A DNA stretch of 22,195 nucleotides. Origin: a virus. Positions 6,992-14,141 of the stretch are shown here, piece by piece (position 1 is the stretch's first letter; each line of letters opens with the position of its first letter). The notes under the pieces were generated by a model, which searched no databases, was not told where the DNA came from, and saw only the letters and a list, made by a program, of their open reading frames with translations. The stretch spans positions 1 to 22,195 of the IMG/VR virus record IMGVR_UViG_3300022929_000247; one strand, 5' to 3'. The position numbers and the translations under genes are program-made.

Positions 6992-7548
6992 TAAATAAAC
7001 AAGGTTTTATATGATGACAATAAATTCCTTGTGCTTGTTTTTATTTCTTGCACAATTGTTCCGGTCACAAAATCAGACCGATTGTCATAATAAGTCGTAA
7101 CCATTTGCAACAACGCTTGTTTGAGAAATGAATCATCAAGACCGGTGGTCACATAAGTGATTTTGACTTCTTTTGCCGGTAGTTCATTCAGTTCAATTAT
7201 TTCATTATCCAAACCTTTTGCTGAATATGTGGCGGCAGTTCCATCAACTGTTGCCGATGAAATAGATGCAACCGGGGCGAAAGGTAATGCGATTCTCGTG
7301 TTGGCGAATGGCAAATAGTAAGTTCTATTTTTTGCCACAATATCTTTTGAGATATAATTTTCCGCCACGATTCTCGCTTGGGTGATCATCTGACCAATAA
7401 TCGTATCATCTGCCGTGGTGTCAATTCTTGCAAAATCCTTGACATTTGCCGCAGTAATGATTTCACTTCCGGTTGTGGAATTGATTTTCATTTGCGGTTG
7501 AAACGTAATTGGCGGATCGCTGAAATAAGTGTTTTTGGTGTAAGGCAT
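6991..7548 (-). CDS. Head-tail connector protein (HK97 gp6 / SPP1 gp15-like)
   Basis: A 185-residue protein of the gp6-like connector family, which forms a ring under the portal. Visible features are the helical start of the core (VKDFARIDTTADDTIIGQMI), the next helix (ARIVAENYISKDI), and a beta insertion (RTYYLPFANTRIALPFAPVASISSATV). A final helix (FLKQALLQMVTTYYDNR) follows. This helix-beta-helix layout is diagnostic. It follows the 69-aa gene directly (TAAATG) and overlaps the adaptor gene by TAATG. It is the first well-identified gene after the terminator at 7781-7814. Confidence 0.85.
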   Translation of the reverse strand: MPYTKNTYFSDPPITFQPQMKINSTTGSEIITAANVKDFARIDTTADDTIIGQMITQARIVAENYISKDIVAKNRTYYLPFANTRIALPFAPVASISSATVDGTAATYSAKGLDNEIIELNELPAKEVKITYVTTGLDDSFLKQALLQMVTTYYDNRSDFVTGTIVQEIKTSTRNLLSSYKTLFI

Positions 7549-7758
7549 TTACTTGGCTTTTTTAGTGGTTCGTTTTCTCGCCACTTTGTTTTCCTTCGTT
7601 TCTTTTACTTTTTTTTCCTCTTTTACCTTTTCGACAAATTCAACGCCGATTCCTTTTTTGATGTAATCCGATGCGACCTTATTATCGACATCGTAAACCT
7701 TTTCTTCCCAACGCCATCCTTCAGAGGATAAAACGCTTTTTTTCATTAATATTTTCAT
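7549..7758 (-). CDS. Small hypothetical protein with Lys-rich tail
   Basis: A 69-residue protein with an N-terminal half carrying SSEGWRWEEKVYDVDNKVA and a middle IKKGIGVEFVEK. The last 28 residues are almost all Lys, Glu, Arg and Thr, ending RKRTTKKAK. It is the first gene after a strong terminator, with an exact TATCTTTG box and a 15-base leader before the ATG at 7758. Short proteins with Lys/Glu tails often precede head-tail connector genes in siphoviruses, but their role is mostly unknown. The tail could be disordered or bind DNA. Confidence 0.65.
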   Translation of the reverse strand: MKILMKKSVLSSEGWRWEEKVYDVDNKVASDYIKKGIGVEFVEKVKEEKKVKETKENKVARKRTTKKAK

Positions 7759-7773
7759 AATATGTTATTTGCA

Positions 7774-7781
7774 CAAAGATA
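7774..7781 (-). promoter_or_regulatory. Candidate -7 promoter box (TATCTTTG) for the connector operon
   Basis: Minus strand TATCTTTG is an exact TAnnTTTG match whose first T is the last base of the terminator T-run. A TTTA in the terminator loop lies 18 bases upstream, one mismatch from the -33 TTTG. A terminator and a promoter would therefore share sequence, restarting transcription for the connector genes. Inference from consensus and position. Confidence 0.5.
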
Positions 7782-7814
7782 AAAAAAAAGGGTAACACTT
7801 AAATGCTACCCTTT
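7781..7814 (-). terminator. Strong intrinsic terminator after the nuclease gene
   Basis: On the minus strand the stem GGGTAGCA pairs with TGTTACCC (8 pairs, one G-U) around loop TTTAAG, flanked by AAA/TTT, and is followed by a run of nine T. This is a textbook rho-independent terminator for minus-strand transcripts, 45 bases past the stop of the nuclease gene. Confidence 0.85.
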
Positions 7815-7858
7815 CAAACCAAACTTATTAATATAATTCATAAAACAAAAAAAATGAA

Positions 7859-8254
7859 TTATTGATGGGATTGAGAGTCCCTCGTAAATACAAAGTTATT
7901 AAAATTCTTTGAATATTTACCAACAAGCGACAATCTTACCGATTGCATATTGCCATTATTTTTAAATATAAAAAAACCATCGTATAAAGTGACATACACG
8001 GCGAAATAGTCAACACTCCCTTTGTCATAAATCCTTTTGTTGTTCTGTAATGGAACGTGTATTGTCGTTAGGTTTTCTTTTTCGGGAGTTCTAATCGTGG
8101 ATTTAATTTGGATTTTAAACAAGTCAACGCCGTTGTCAACAATACAATCATATATTGATGCCGGGCAAAGTGGCATTGATATTTGATAGCCTCTTTTGAT
8201 GCACTCGGTTGCAAAAAGGTATTCAGAAAAACACCCTCTTTGATTATTATTCAA
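7859..8254 (-). CDS. PD-(D/E)XK endonuclease (PDDEXK_5 / Holliday-resolvase-like), TTG start
   Basis: A 131-residue nuclease-like protein. The fold signature is Glu11 in GCFSEYLFATECIKRGY, Asp36 in SIYDCIVDNG, and QIK (residues 49-51) in LFKIQIKST, followed by VDYFAVYV at 81-88. This order matches free-standing PD-(D/E)XK enzymes related to group I intron endonucleases and archaeal resolvases. The start must be TTG at 8254: an in-frame stop lies four codons upstream and the first ATG would remove the Glu11 helix. The gene sits alone between two strong terminators, inside the head-tail region. Possible roles are homing-type cutting, resolvase in packaging, or host or rival DNA attack; the sequence does not decide. 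Confidence 0.75.
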   Translation of the reverse strand: MNNNQRGCFSEYLFATECIKRGYQISMPLCPASIYDCIVDNGVDLFKIQIKSTIRTPEKENLTTIHVPLQNNKRIYDKGSVDYFAVYVTLYDGFFIFKNNGNMQSVRLSLVGKYSKNFNNFVFTRDSQSHQ

Positions 8255-8269
8255 TTTATTGGTTTAATG

Positions 8270-8277
8270 TAAAGGTA
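8270..8277 (-). promoter_or_regulatory. Weak -7-like box (TACCTTTA) before the nuclease gene
   Basis: Minus strand TACCTTTA matches TAnnTTTG at all but the last base. It lies just after the upstream terminator and 15 bases before the TTG start. It is the only space available for a dedicated promoter. No convincing -33 box was found. Confidence 0.25.
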
Positions 8278-8278
8278 T

Positions 8279-8312
8279 AAAAAAATGCCCACCAAGTGAA
8301 TGGCGGACATTT
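8279..8312 (-). terminator. Strong intrinsic terminator before the nuclease gene
   Basis: On the minus strand AATGTCCGCCA pairs with TGGTGGGCATT (11 pairs, two G-U) around loop TTCACT, followed by seven T. It ends transcripts of the upstream small genes 25 bases before the nuclease start. Confidence 0.85.
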
Positions 8313-8336
8313 CCCAACAATTATCAAACAAAAAAA

Positions 8337-8459
8337 CTATCTTAATTTATTTACTAATTTATTAAATTTTTTGATATTAACAATTTTTTGATTTATGTTG
8401 ATGTGCCGGTGGATATGCATATCCTTTTCCTTACTTAGGAAATTATCTTTTTCAGCCAT
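8337..8459 (-). CDS. 40-aa basic small ORF
   Basis: Starts MAEKDNFLSKEKDMHIHRH and ends NKLVNKLR. It has many Lys, Asn and Ile residues, with a His cluster at 15-19. It overlaps the end of the membrane-protein gene by 25 bases in another frame and stops 25 bases before a strong terminator, so it could be the last gene of that small unit. No family is recognised, and chance ORFs of this size are common in AT-rich DNA. Confidence 0.4.
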   Translation of the reverse strand: MAEKDNFLSKEKDMHIHRHININQKIVNIKKFNKLVNKLR

Positions 8460-8695
8460 ATTACAATATCTAATAAAAATATTTCAATGTGAAAATTATT
8501 CCACCAATCAATGATGGTTTCAATGTGCAATAAAAAATTAGTGAATGCCCATACTGATATAAAAAACGCCGCCAATAATATTGCAAAGGATTTCAATGCC
8601 TCAATGATATTCTTGCGATTTTCCTCGTTGGTAATTCTTTTCACCATTATATATTCCGGTGAATCTTGTATTCTGTAATCATTTTGATTTCTCAT
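8435..8695 (-). CDS. Small membrane protein in accessory block
   Basis: An 86-residue protein. A charged N-terminus (MRNQNDYRIQDSPEYIMVKRITNEENRK) precedes a clear transmembrane helix at about residues 31-53 (ALKSFAILLAAFFISVWAF). A second hydrophobic, tryptophan-containing stretch covers 60-82. An internal Met18 is an alternative start. It is not like the structural proteins around it and lies between the capsid gene and the connectors, inside the block bounded by terminators. Small membrane proteins at such sites are often superinfection-exclusion morons; this is context-based inference only. Confidence 0.6.
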   Translation of the reverse strand: MRNQNDYRIQDSPEYIMVKRITNEENRKNIIEALKSFAILLAAFFISVWAFTNFLLHIETIIDWWNNFHIEIFLLDIVIWLKKIIS

Positions 8696-8718
8696 AATTT
8701 AAATATTGGTTATACAAA

Positions 8719-8736
8719 GGGGGTGTTGCCACCCCC
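8719..8736 (-). terminator. GC-rich hairpin after the 45-aa ORF (possible weak terminator)
   Basis: A perfect 7-bp stem GGGGGTG/CACCCCC with loop of four bases. On the minus strand it is followed by only TTTG, so termination would be weak. It starts 8 bases past the stop of the 45-aa ORF. It could instead be an RNA stability or processing element. Confidence 0.5.
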
Positions 8737-8744
8737 GGTTGGTT

Positions 8745-8882
8745 TTATTTGTTATAGGTCGATGCTTTAAAAATCTCATTAACAGTTAAAGCGGCTTTTT
8801 TAGAATCTCCAAACCTTGTAGTATATACTCCGATTAAATTGGCTCTTAAATTAATTTTTCTGTGTACGTTTACTGATTTCAT
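8745..8882 (-). CDS. 45-aa hypothetical protein downstream of the capsid gene
   Basis: A small ORF starting MKSVNVHRKINLRANLIGV and continuing TRFGDSKKAAL before NEIFKASTYNK. It has mixed charge and no membrane segment. It is bounded upstream by the capsid terminator and downstream by the GC-rich hairpin, which fits a discrete transcript. A 101-base AT-rich leader (8883-8983) with a TATATTTA box at 8924-8931 could hold its promoter. The A-rich sequence before the ATG (AAAACAAAATT) suits Bacteroidota initiation. No family is recognised. Confidence 0.55.
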   Translation of the reverse strand: MKSVNVHRKINLRANLIGVYTTRFGDSKKAALTVNEIFKASTYNK

Positions 8883-8983
8883 AATTTTGTTTTTAAGTTG
8901 TTTTTAAATTGTTAATTATGGTGTAAATATATATAATTTATTTTAGAATATAAAAAATATTTTACATTTATTTTCTTAAACCC

Positions 8984-9013
8984 AAAAAGGGCAGTCGATA
9001 TGACCACCCTTTT
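8984..9013 (-). terminator. Terminator of the major capsid gene
   Basis: On the minus strand AAAAGGGTGGTC pairs with GACTGCCCTTTT (12 pairs including two G-U) around loop ATATC, then another T. It lies 22 bases after the capsid stop and ends the head operon. Confidence 0.8.
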
Positions 9014-9035
9014 CAAGTCAAAACTAATCGTTAGA

Positions 9036-10250
9036 TTAAGGAGTTTCAAGTGCCGCTTTAGCAGTTGAGAACGTACCTTGTACGATAGCATTTGGAGAAT
9101 AGTTTGTAAGTGCCACACGCTCTTGCGCTCTAACAGTAACAAATCCATCTCTGAAGTTTGTAGAATCTTCTCTTGAAAATTCGATACCAAGTCCATCACG
9201 CACCCATAGTTGAGATGCTTGTGCCAAGTTCCCAACAAGGAATTTCCCGGCAGTAACGGCGGTGTTCAATGTGATTGGCACACCATTGATTGCGGGTTGA
9301 ATACCTTGAATGATTTGATTTTTCAAATATTCGTTGGCAGTTGATTTAAGCAATACGATTTTGTGGAAATCGGTAGGATTCAAAAGAATCGTGTCGGCTT
9401 GATAGTTAGCAAGTGCCAATTGGTTCAATGCAGCAATAAGAACATCAAATTCATTAGCAGATTCTACTGCATCATCAAATGCACCACCTGATGTGATAAA
9501 AGCAGTTCCATCGGTGAATAGACCATCAAGGTTTGGTGAAGAACCATCGCCATTTAGGATTTCAGTATCCTCAACAGACAATACTTTTCCGGGTACTCTT
9601 GCCGATAGGTAAGAAGATAATCCAGGAGTATCGTTCAACATCTCCTCAGTTATTCTCATAAATGTCCCGATCTTCTCAACATTCACGCTTGTGGCGGTAA
9701 TGTCAAAATCAGATTGTCCAACGGCAGAACCTTGAGCAGTTGCAGCAGCACCATCATCATAAGCAGATTCTTTAGGGAATCTAATTGTTTGTGAATCGGT
9801 GTTTCCGATAGGCAAAAGAGTTCTAATGTGAACGCTTCTTGAGGGATCAAATTTAAAGTCCTCAATTACAGTTTCTCCGGCAACAACACCCGTGTAGGCA
9901 TTAGCCATTGTCATATCACCTGCCTTGATTTCAAATCTTGCGGCGTTGGTGTTACCTTTTACAAGTGCCTCGATTGCACCATCTTTGATGGCGGCTTCGA
10001 TTTGACCTTTAAAGGTTTTGGTGTTTACACCTGAAAGCGTTTTTTTGCTTTCCATTTCGATGGCATCCATTCTCTTTGTAGCGGCTTCCATCTTTTCGTT
10101 GTAATCATTAGTCAAATTTGTGATTTCGCTTTTCAGAGATGATTCAACTTCACCTTTAGCATTTTCTTGTGCTTGGTTGAAAGCCTTTTCAATCTTTGAA
10201 TCTACGATGTCACCGATTTGATCTAATTGGTTTTTAATTTCCTCGTTCAT
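9036..10250 (-). CDS. Major capsid protein, HK97 fold
   Basis: A 404-residue capsid subunit. The N-terminal 75 or so residues are predicted coiled coil (MNEEIKNQLDQIGDIVDSKI, then KMEAATKRMDAIEME), the scaffold-like delta domain removed by the protease in HK97-type phages. The core follows with FKFDPSRSVHIRTLLP and the conserved KIGTFMRITEEMLNDTPGL, which marks the E-loop/spine region. Later elements include NGDGSSPNLDGLF and a C-terminal EFSREDSTNFRDGFVTVRAQERVALTNYSPNA, typical of this family. It follows the protease gene with a 4-base gap and ends at a strong terminator, consistent with very high late expression. Confidence 0.92.
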   Translation of the reverse strand: MNEEIKNQLDQIGDIVDSKIEKAFNQAQENAKGEVESSLKSEITNLTNDYNEKMEAATKRMDAIEMESKKTLSGVNTKTFKGQIEAAIKDGAIEALVKGNTNAARFEIKAGDMTMANAYTGVVAGETVIEDFKFDPSRSVHIRTLLPIGNTDSQTIRFPKESAYDDGAAATAQGSAVGQSDFDITATSVNVEKIGTFMRITEEMLNDTPGLSSYLSARVPGKVLSVEDTEILNGDGSSPNLDGLFTDGTAFITSGGAFDDAVESANEFDVLIAALNQLALANYQADTILLNPTDFHKIVLLKSTANEYLKNQIIQGIQPAINGVPITLNTAVTAGKFLVGNLAQASQLWVRDGLGIEFSREDSTNFRDGFVTVRAQERVALTNYSPNAIVQGTFSTAKAALETP

Positions 10251-10254
10251 TTTA

Positions 10255-10947
10255 TTATTTTTTTAGAACGTTAGACAAATAGTTTAAAATCTCGGTTGAA
10301 TCCCCTTTCACGACTTCCGGCTTCGTAACCTCAATGTCAGTTGGCGAAGTGGTCATATTCATAAAAATAGATTTCAATTTTAATATCTCCGCCTCAAGAG
10401 TGTATCCAAGTTCATCAGATATATTCCCTTTGCGGACTAATTTTGCAATATTATCATATCGCTTAATTACTTTATTTGGATCAACGTTGCCCTTGACATC
10501 CAAAATCATTGCTTGGTCATTGGCGGCAAGTGTAACGGCAGAAACCTCGTAGAGTTTAACCTCGTTAATTTCACGCCTACCATTTACCATTTCTTTTTGA
10601 ATGGGTAGAATACCAACAGAGTTTTCGGTAATTACACCGGCTTTAATTAATTCAATGACATCCATACCCAATTGGGTTTTGGCAATCTCGGCTTCAAAGA
10701 CAAGACCTTTCTCATCTTCCTCCAAGTTGACCATTTTCCCGATAGGCTTATCCATATCGTGTTGGTAAAGGTACTTAACCCTTCTACCGTTTTCGGCAAT
10801 GGTTTTCTTGTATGCCCCGGATTTAATTATATCATTGTCAGAATCAACGTTGTTGAACACCGATGCGTAACCTTTAACGATTCCCGCTTTTTCATCGGCA
10901 TCAATTATCTCCCCCATTGGGGATTGCTTAAATATAATATTATTCAT
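10255..10947 (-). CDS. HK97-family prohead protease (U35)
   Basis: A 230-residue serine protease that cleaves the capsid scaffold domain during head maturation. Visible motifs are GYASVFNNVDSDNDII with GAY (residues 27-46), the catalytic His63 in YLYQHDMDKPIG, Ser110 in GVITENSVGI, and LYEVSAVTLAANDQA (133-146) with Glu134. The C-terminal 80 residues are a less conserved extension. It lies directly before the capsid gene as expected. A TATCTTTG box ends four bases before its ATG. Confidence 0.92.
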   Translation of the reverse strand: MNNIIFKQSPMGEIIDADEKAGIVKGYASVFNNVDSDNDIIKSGAYKKTIAENGRRVKYLYQHDMDKPIGKMVNLEEDEKGLVFEAEIAKTQLGMDVIELIKAGVITENSVGILPIQKEMVNGRREINEVKLYEVSAVTLAANDQAMILDVKGNVDPNKVIKRYDNIAKLVRKGNISDELGYTLEAEILKLKSIFMNMTTSPTDIEVTKPEVVKGDSTEILNYLSNVLKK

Positions 10948-10951
10948 ATTG

Positions 10952-10959
10952 CAAAGATA
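10952..10959 (-). promoter_or_regulatory. Candidate -7 box (TATCTTTG) before the protease gene
   Basis: Exact TAnnTTTG on the minus strand, followed by CAAT and the ATG at 10947. If it is a promoter the transcript would start at or next to the ATG, so it would be nearly leaderless; it may instead be a chance or translation signal. Confidence 0.35.
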
Positions 10960-11811
10960 TTAAATTTCATCAATAACATTTTGTGCGACCATTTCACCGG
11001 CTAATCCAAACGCCAACCCTTCAAGTTGTGTTGTGGGTTGTGCATCCGGTTTTGGTAAGTGTGCAACCGCACACCGGCAGTTGACAACATTTCTTGCTGA
11101 TCCCCTTGGATCACCCGGCATCATTAACAGTTCACCGCCTACATTGAACGGCTTGTCCATATCTACAATCTGACCGTTGGTTGATCTATGTGATGCCCGT
11201 TCACGACCATCAATGGAAGTCAGCCATTCTTTTTGCAGACCATCCGATCCAAACATATCAAGGGCAGACCTTTCCGCACCAAGATTCGCCGCATAAGTTG
11301 CCTCAGTTCGCACGATTCTTTCCGCTTGGTATTTTGACAACTTGTTAAACCTTGAACGTAAAATGCGACCCCTTTGTTCAGCACCTAACGCCATAAATTC
11401 CGGGTCTTGCATAAATCGTTGTAAGTTTTTTATTACCTCCGCCTTAGCCGTTCCTTGTAATAAAACAATCCTTTGCCCGGCAACCTTTCTTCCGGCTTCG
11501 GCAAATCCCTCACTCCATACATCATCAAACCCGGAAACATCTTGCCTTTTGGATATTAGGCGGTCAAAACTTTTGGCGTACCACTTAGCAAATCGTAAGC
11601 CGATATTGGAATATAGTTGGATGTAAAGATTTTCAAGTTCGCTTGATTTGAATAAATTATTGCCACCTCTTGGATTGTTGTCCAATAGAAAACCATCAAT
11701 GGCGGTTTTGTACTGTTCATTGTAGTATCGTTTGAATCTCGCAACCTCGGCTTTTTCTCCAATGTCGAGTTGTTGGGAAAATTCTTTTCTCCAAGTTTCC
11801 CTATCGAACAT
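10960..11811 (-). CDS. Head morphogenesis protein (Mu gpF / SPP1 gp7 family)
   Basis: A 283-residue minor head protein. The N-terminal half is helical. The conserved Mu F domain spans about 150-252 with YQAERIVRTEATYAANLGAE (RTE at 168-170), SIDGRERASHRSTNGQIV (His208), the MPGDPRG loop (231-237) and the terminal NCRCAVAHL (244-252), whose Cys pair with His may hold zinc. In SPP1 the homologue enters the procapsid with the portal and affects DNA delivery. It lies between the portal and protease genes, the usual place, with only 3 bases after the portal start side. Confidence 0.9.
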   Translation of the reverse strand: MFDRETWRKEFSQQLDIGEKAEVARFKRYYNEQYKTAIDGFLLDNNPRGGNNLFKSSELENLYIQLYSNIGLRFAKWYAKSFDRLISKRQDVSGFDDVWSEGFAEAGRKVAGQRIVLLQGTAKAEVIKNLQRFMQDPEFMALGAEQRGRILRSRFNKLSKYQAERIVRTEATYAANLGAERSALDMFGSDGLQKEWLTSIDGRERASHRSTNGQIVDMDKPFNVGGELLMMPGDPRGSARNVVNCRCAVAHLPKPDAQPTTQLEGLAFGLAGEMVAQNVIDEI

Positions 11812-11814
11812 ATT

Positions 11815-14112
11815 TTATTCGTTTTCAGAAATACGTTTTGCCCAAGATACCATTGCCGCACCACCCCAAAGGTTGTATGCAACATATCCCCGGTCTTTCC
11901 ACGGCTCATCTTTATATTGTGGATCAATCTTTGCGTTGTCTTTGTGCCTTGCTAAAAAGGAGTTGACACGCTTAACCACGCTTAAACTTAAAGGGCGGCG
12001 GTTTGCCAAATCGTTGGCTCTTTGCCAACCTATATTTGTCCCACCCTTGACAACATCACGACCATATTTCTCACGCCATTCCAACATTCGCTTGGCGTTG
12101 TTGGTTGCACCTTGTGGGTAATCGGAATAAGTTTCCGCCTTTTCTGTTTTGCCTTTTGATGATAGTGGGTGTTCCTCCGGTAGTAAATCCGTATCGTATG
12201 CCCTTCTCTTGAATTTGCCGGTTCTAAGTGCGTAAAGCAATCCATTGACCCTACCCAATGCCCATTGATCTTCACTCTGAACATTTGGTCTGACCGATGA
12301 TGGGTTTGTGCGATATGCACCAATCCCCCTTACAAATGACCTTGCCAACATTGAATATGTTGCCCTTTTCGCCGGGTTGTCACCATATTCCTCATTGTGG
12401 TCTTTTACTTTATTACGCAACGCCGTTTCCATTGCCCCACGGATTTGTGGTGCCTTTTGGATGATTTCTCCCCCATCTTGGTCGGTATCTTCATCATCAT
12501 CATATCGACTATCAAGTTCGAAATTGTAGTCAAAAGAATCGGCATCCATCTCGCCGTAAAATTCATCAAGGCGATTGTCTTTTGCCGCCTCATATTCCTC
12601 GTGGGTTTCAAATGGCATATAAACGGTATAACCATCATAAGTGTGTTCGTGGTAACCTTCACCACCCATTTCGTTTGCTCGTTGTTGTGCCTCACTAATT
12701 GTTGTAAAAATGTCGTTCATCCCCGGCACTTGTCTTTTTTCTGCCGGTTCAATTTCTATTGGTTCGGGTGTCATATCGGGCATATCGGAATCACCAAGTG
12801 GCAAAAGATTCGCCGGGATGTAGTATTCATCCATTCTTTCGTTCTCCTCATCCTTACCATAAGACATCGCCGCTCGTTTCTCGTTTGGTGTAAGCCACCA
12901 CGCTTGGGACATCTGAGCGACAACCTTATCGGTTTCCTCTTGCAGTTCCGGGATGGTGGTATAATCAAAATCAATAAACACCTTTTCGCCATACTTGGGC
13001 GATAACCAACGATTCAGTTCATCCCTTATTTTCATAAGTTCGGGGATCACCGCATTAGTGTAAAGCATTTTTCTTGCCTCTTTTATATTGTTGTACGTTG
13101 CCGATTCAACATTGTTAAGCAACACCGCCGGGACATTGTAAACATTGCAAAGGTCTTTGATGGTGGTATTGTATTGTTCAATAAGGGAAAGGTCAGCCGC
13201 ATTCAATCCAAAGTTTACCCACGATAATTTCTTGGGGGTAATGATAACATCCCCGGCATTATTTGATCCTTGGTATTGTTGTCTGAATTTCTCCTTGAGT
13301 TGTTTGGCTTGTACTTCATTCAAATCGCCTTCCTCTGACATAAGAACACCCCTTGCCGTTTGGTTTTGTAGATATTTCACCCCGGTGGTAAGTGCCTCAT
13401 TGTTGGCATCCATTGAGCGGAGTCCGGCTCGTAGTGGTGACATACCATAAAGGTTTTGCCCTGACCCATCAAAATAAGGATTGAAATCTTTTATGTGGCA
13501 AACATCATCGGCATCGATTCTGAATGTGCCATTATATTCCAAGGTGTAATGGTCAATAGGTTTCATAAACCCACCGGAATGGATTTCCATTGCTTGACTT
13601 GGTAGAACATAAAGTTCGCCATACTTGGATTGGTTTGCACCCCTCTCCGGTGTAATTCCGTAGATGTAACGGTTTCCGGTTAGCTTGCCAAACGCAATGA
13701 CCTCAGTCAAGAATGATGCGTAAGATTGTGCCGGGTTTGGTCGGTTCAACAGTTCGTGGATTTCAGTCCCCTCCAATTCGATCATTTCATTTTTTAAAAT
13801 GACTTGTGCCTTGTGGGTTGCGTTGGCATCGAATCCGTTTGATGTAAGTGCCTTATATCTTTTAAGGGAGTTTTGACTTTGCACTTCATAGACTTGGAAC
13901 GGCACGGTTGATGCCGCCTTTGTTATAAGGTTGACAATCGAATAAACGGTTGAGTTGAAACGATAACCCTTGTTGATGTAGGAATCATCGTTTTCGGCAC
14001 TCGTGATTATTGTATCGCCTAAAAAGTTATAAATCGCCCGATTAAATAGTTGATTTGTGGCTTGACTGTTTTTAGTCACGAGCCTTTTGAAATTATCGAA
14101 TAGTGATGCCAT
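11815..14112 (-). CDS. Portal protein with long C-terminal extension
   Basis: A 765-residue protein; HK97-type portals are usually 380-500 residues. Residues 1-430 are the portal: FNSTVYSIVNLITKAAS (52-68), LLNRPNPAQSYASF (121-134), GNRYIYGI (146-153), HIKDFNPYFDGSGQNLYGMSPLRAG (206-230), and YNVPAVLLNN (325-334), the family signature. A linker with GEGYHEHTYDGYTVYMP (485-500) and an acidic run (538-549) leads to two extra modules. The first is at about 575-650 (MLARSFVRGIGAY, QWALGRVNGLLYAL, DTDLLPEEHPLSS). The second is at about 664-760 (YPQGATNNAKRMLEW, IGWQRANDLANRRPLS, YNLWGGAAMVSWAKR). I recall such modules in other phage virion or protease proteins as uncharacterised domains. A TATTTTTG box and AAAAATA leader precede the ATG. 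Confidence 0.9.
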   Translation of the reverse strand: MASLFDNFKRLVTKNSQATNQLFNRAIYNFLGDTIITSAENDDSYINKGYRFNSTVYSIVNLITKAASTVPFQVYEVQSQNSLKRYKALTSNGFDANATHKAQVILKNEMIELEGTEIHELLNRPNPAQSYASFLTEVIAFGKLTGNRYIYGITPERGANQSKYGELYVLPSQAMEIHSGGFMKPIDHYTLEYNGTFRIDADDVCHIKDFNPYFDGSGQNLYGMSPLRAGLRSMDANNEALTTGVKYLQNQTARGVLMSEEGDLNEVQAKQLKEKFRQQYQGSNNAGDVIITPKKLSWVNFGLNAADLSLIEQYNTTIKDLCNVYNVPAVLLNNVESATYNNIKEARKMLYTNAVIPELMKIRDELNRWLSPKYGEKVFIDFDYTTIPELQEETDKVVAQMSQAWWLTPNEKRAAMSYGKDEENERMDEYYIPANLLPLGDSDMPDMTPEPIEIEPAEKRQVPGMNDIFTTISEAQQRANEMGGEGYHEHTYDGYTVYMPFETHEEYEAAKDNRLDEFYGEMDADSFDYNFELDSRYDDDEDTDQDGGEIIQKAPQIRGAMETALRNKVKDHNEEYGDNPAKRATYSMLARSFVRGIGAYRTNPSSVRPNVQSEDQWALGRVNGLLYALRTGKFKRRAYDTDLLPEEHPLSSKGKTEKAETYSDYPQGATNNAKRMLEWREKYGRDVVKGGTNIGWQRANDLANRRPLSLSVVKRVNSFLARHKDNAKIDPQYKDEPWKDRGYVAYNLWGGAAMVSWAKRISENE

Positions 14113-14129
14113 TAAAGTCTATATTTTTA

Positions 14130-14137
14130 CAAAAATA
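14130..14137 (-). promoter_or_regulatory. Candidate -7 box (TATTTTTG) before the portal gene
   Basis: Exact TAnnTTTG on the minus strand, starting 4 bases after the TerL stop and followed by TAAAAATATAGACTTTA and the ATG at 14112. The TTTGTAAAAA part is shared with the fibre and tail-tube leaders. Confidence 0.45.
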
Positions 14138-14141
14138 ATAA

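Noticed and set aside
8883-8983. Possible further gene or RNA in the AT-rich gap after the capsid terminator
   Set aside because: No open frame with a start and no stable structure was found; only a weak TATATTTA box at 8924-8931 is visible, which AT-rich DNA can give by chance.
8912-9238. A 108-aa minus-strand frame across the end of the capsid gene
   Set aside because: It lies in another frame of the capsid C-terminus and runs through the capsid terminator; composition is not protein-like.
12397-13005. A 202-aa open frame on the plus strand opposite the portal gene
   Set aside because: It is an antisense shadow of a well-supported portal gene, with implausible composition (Phe/Ile/Cys-rich) and no leader.
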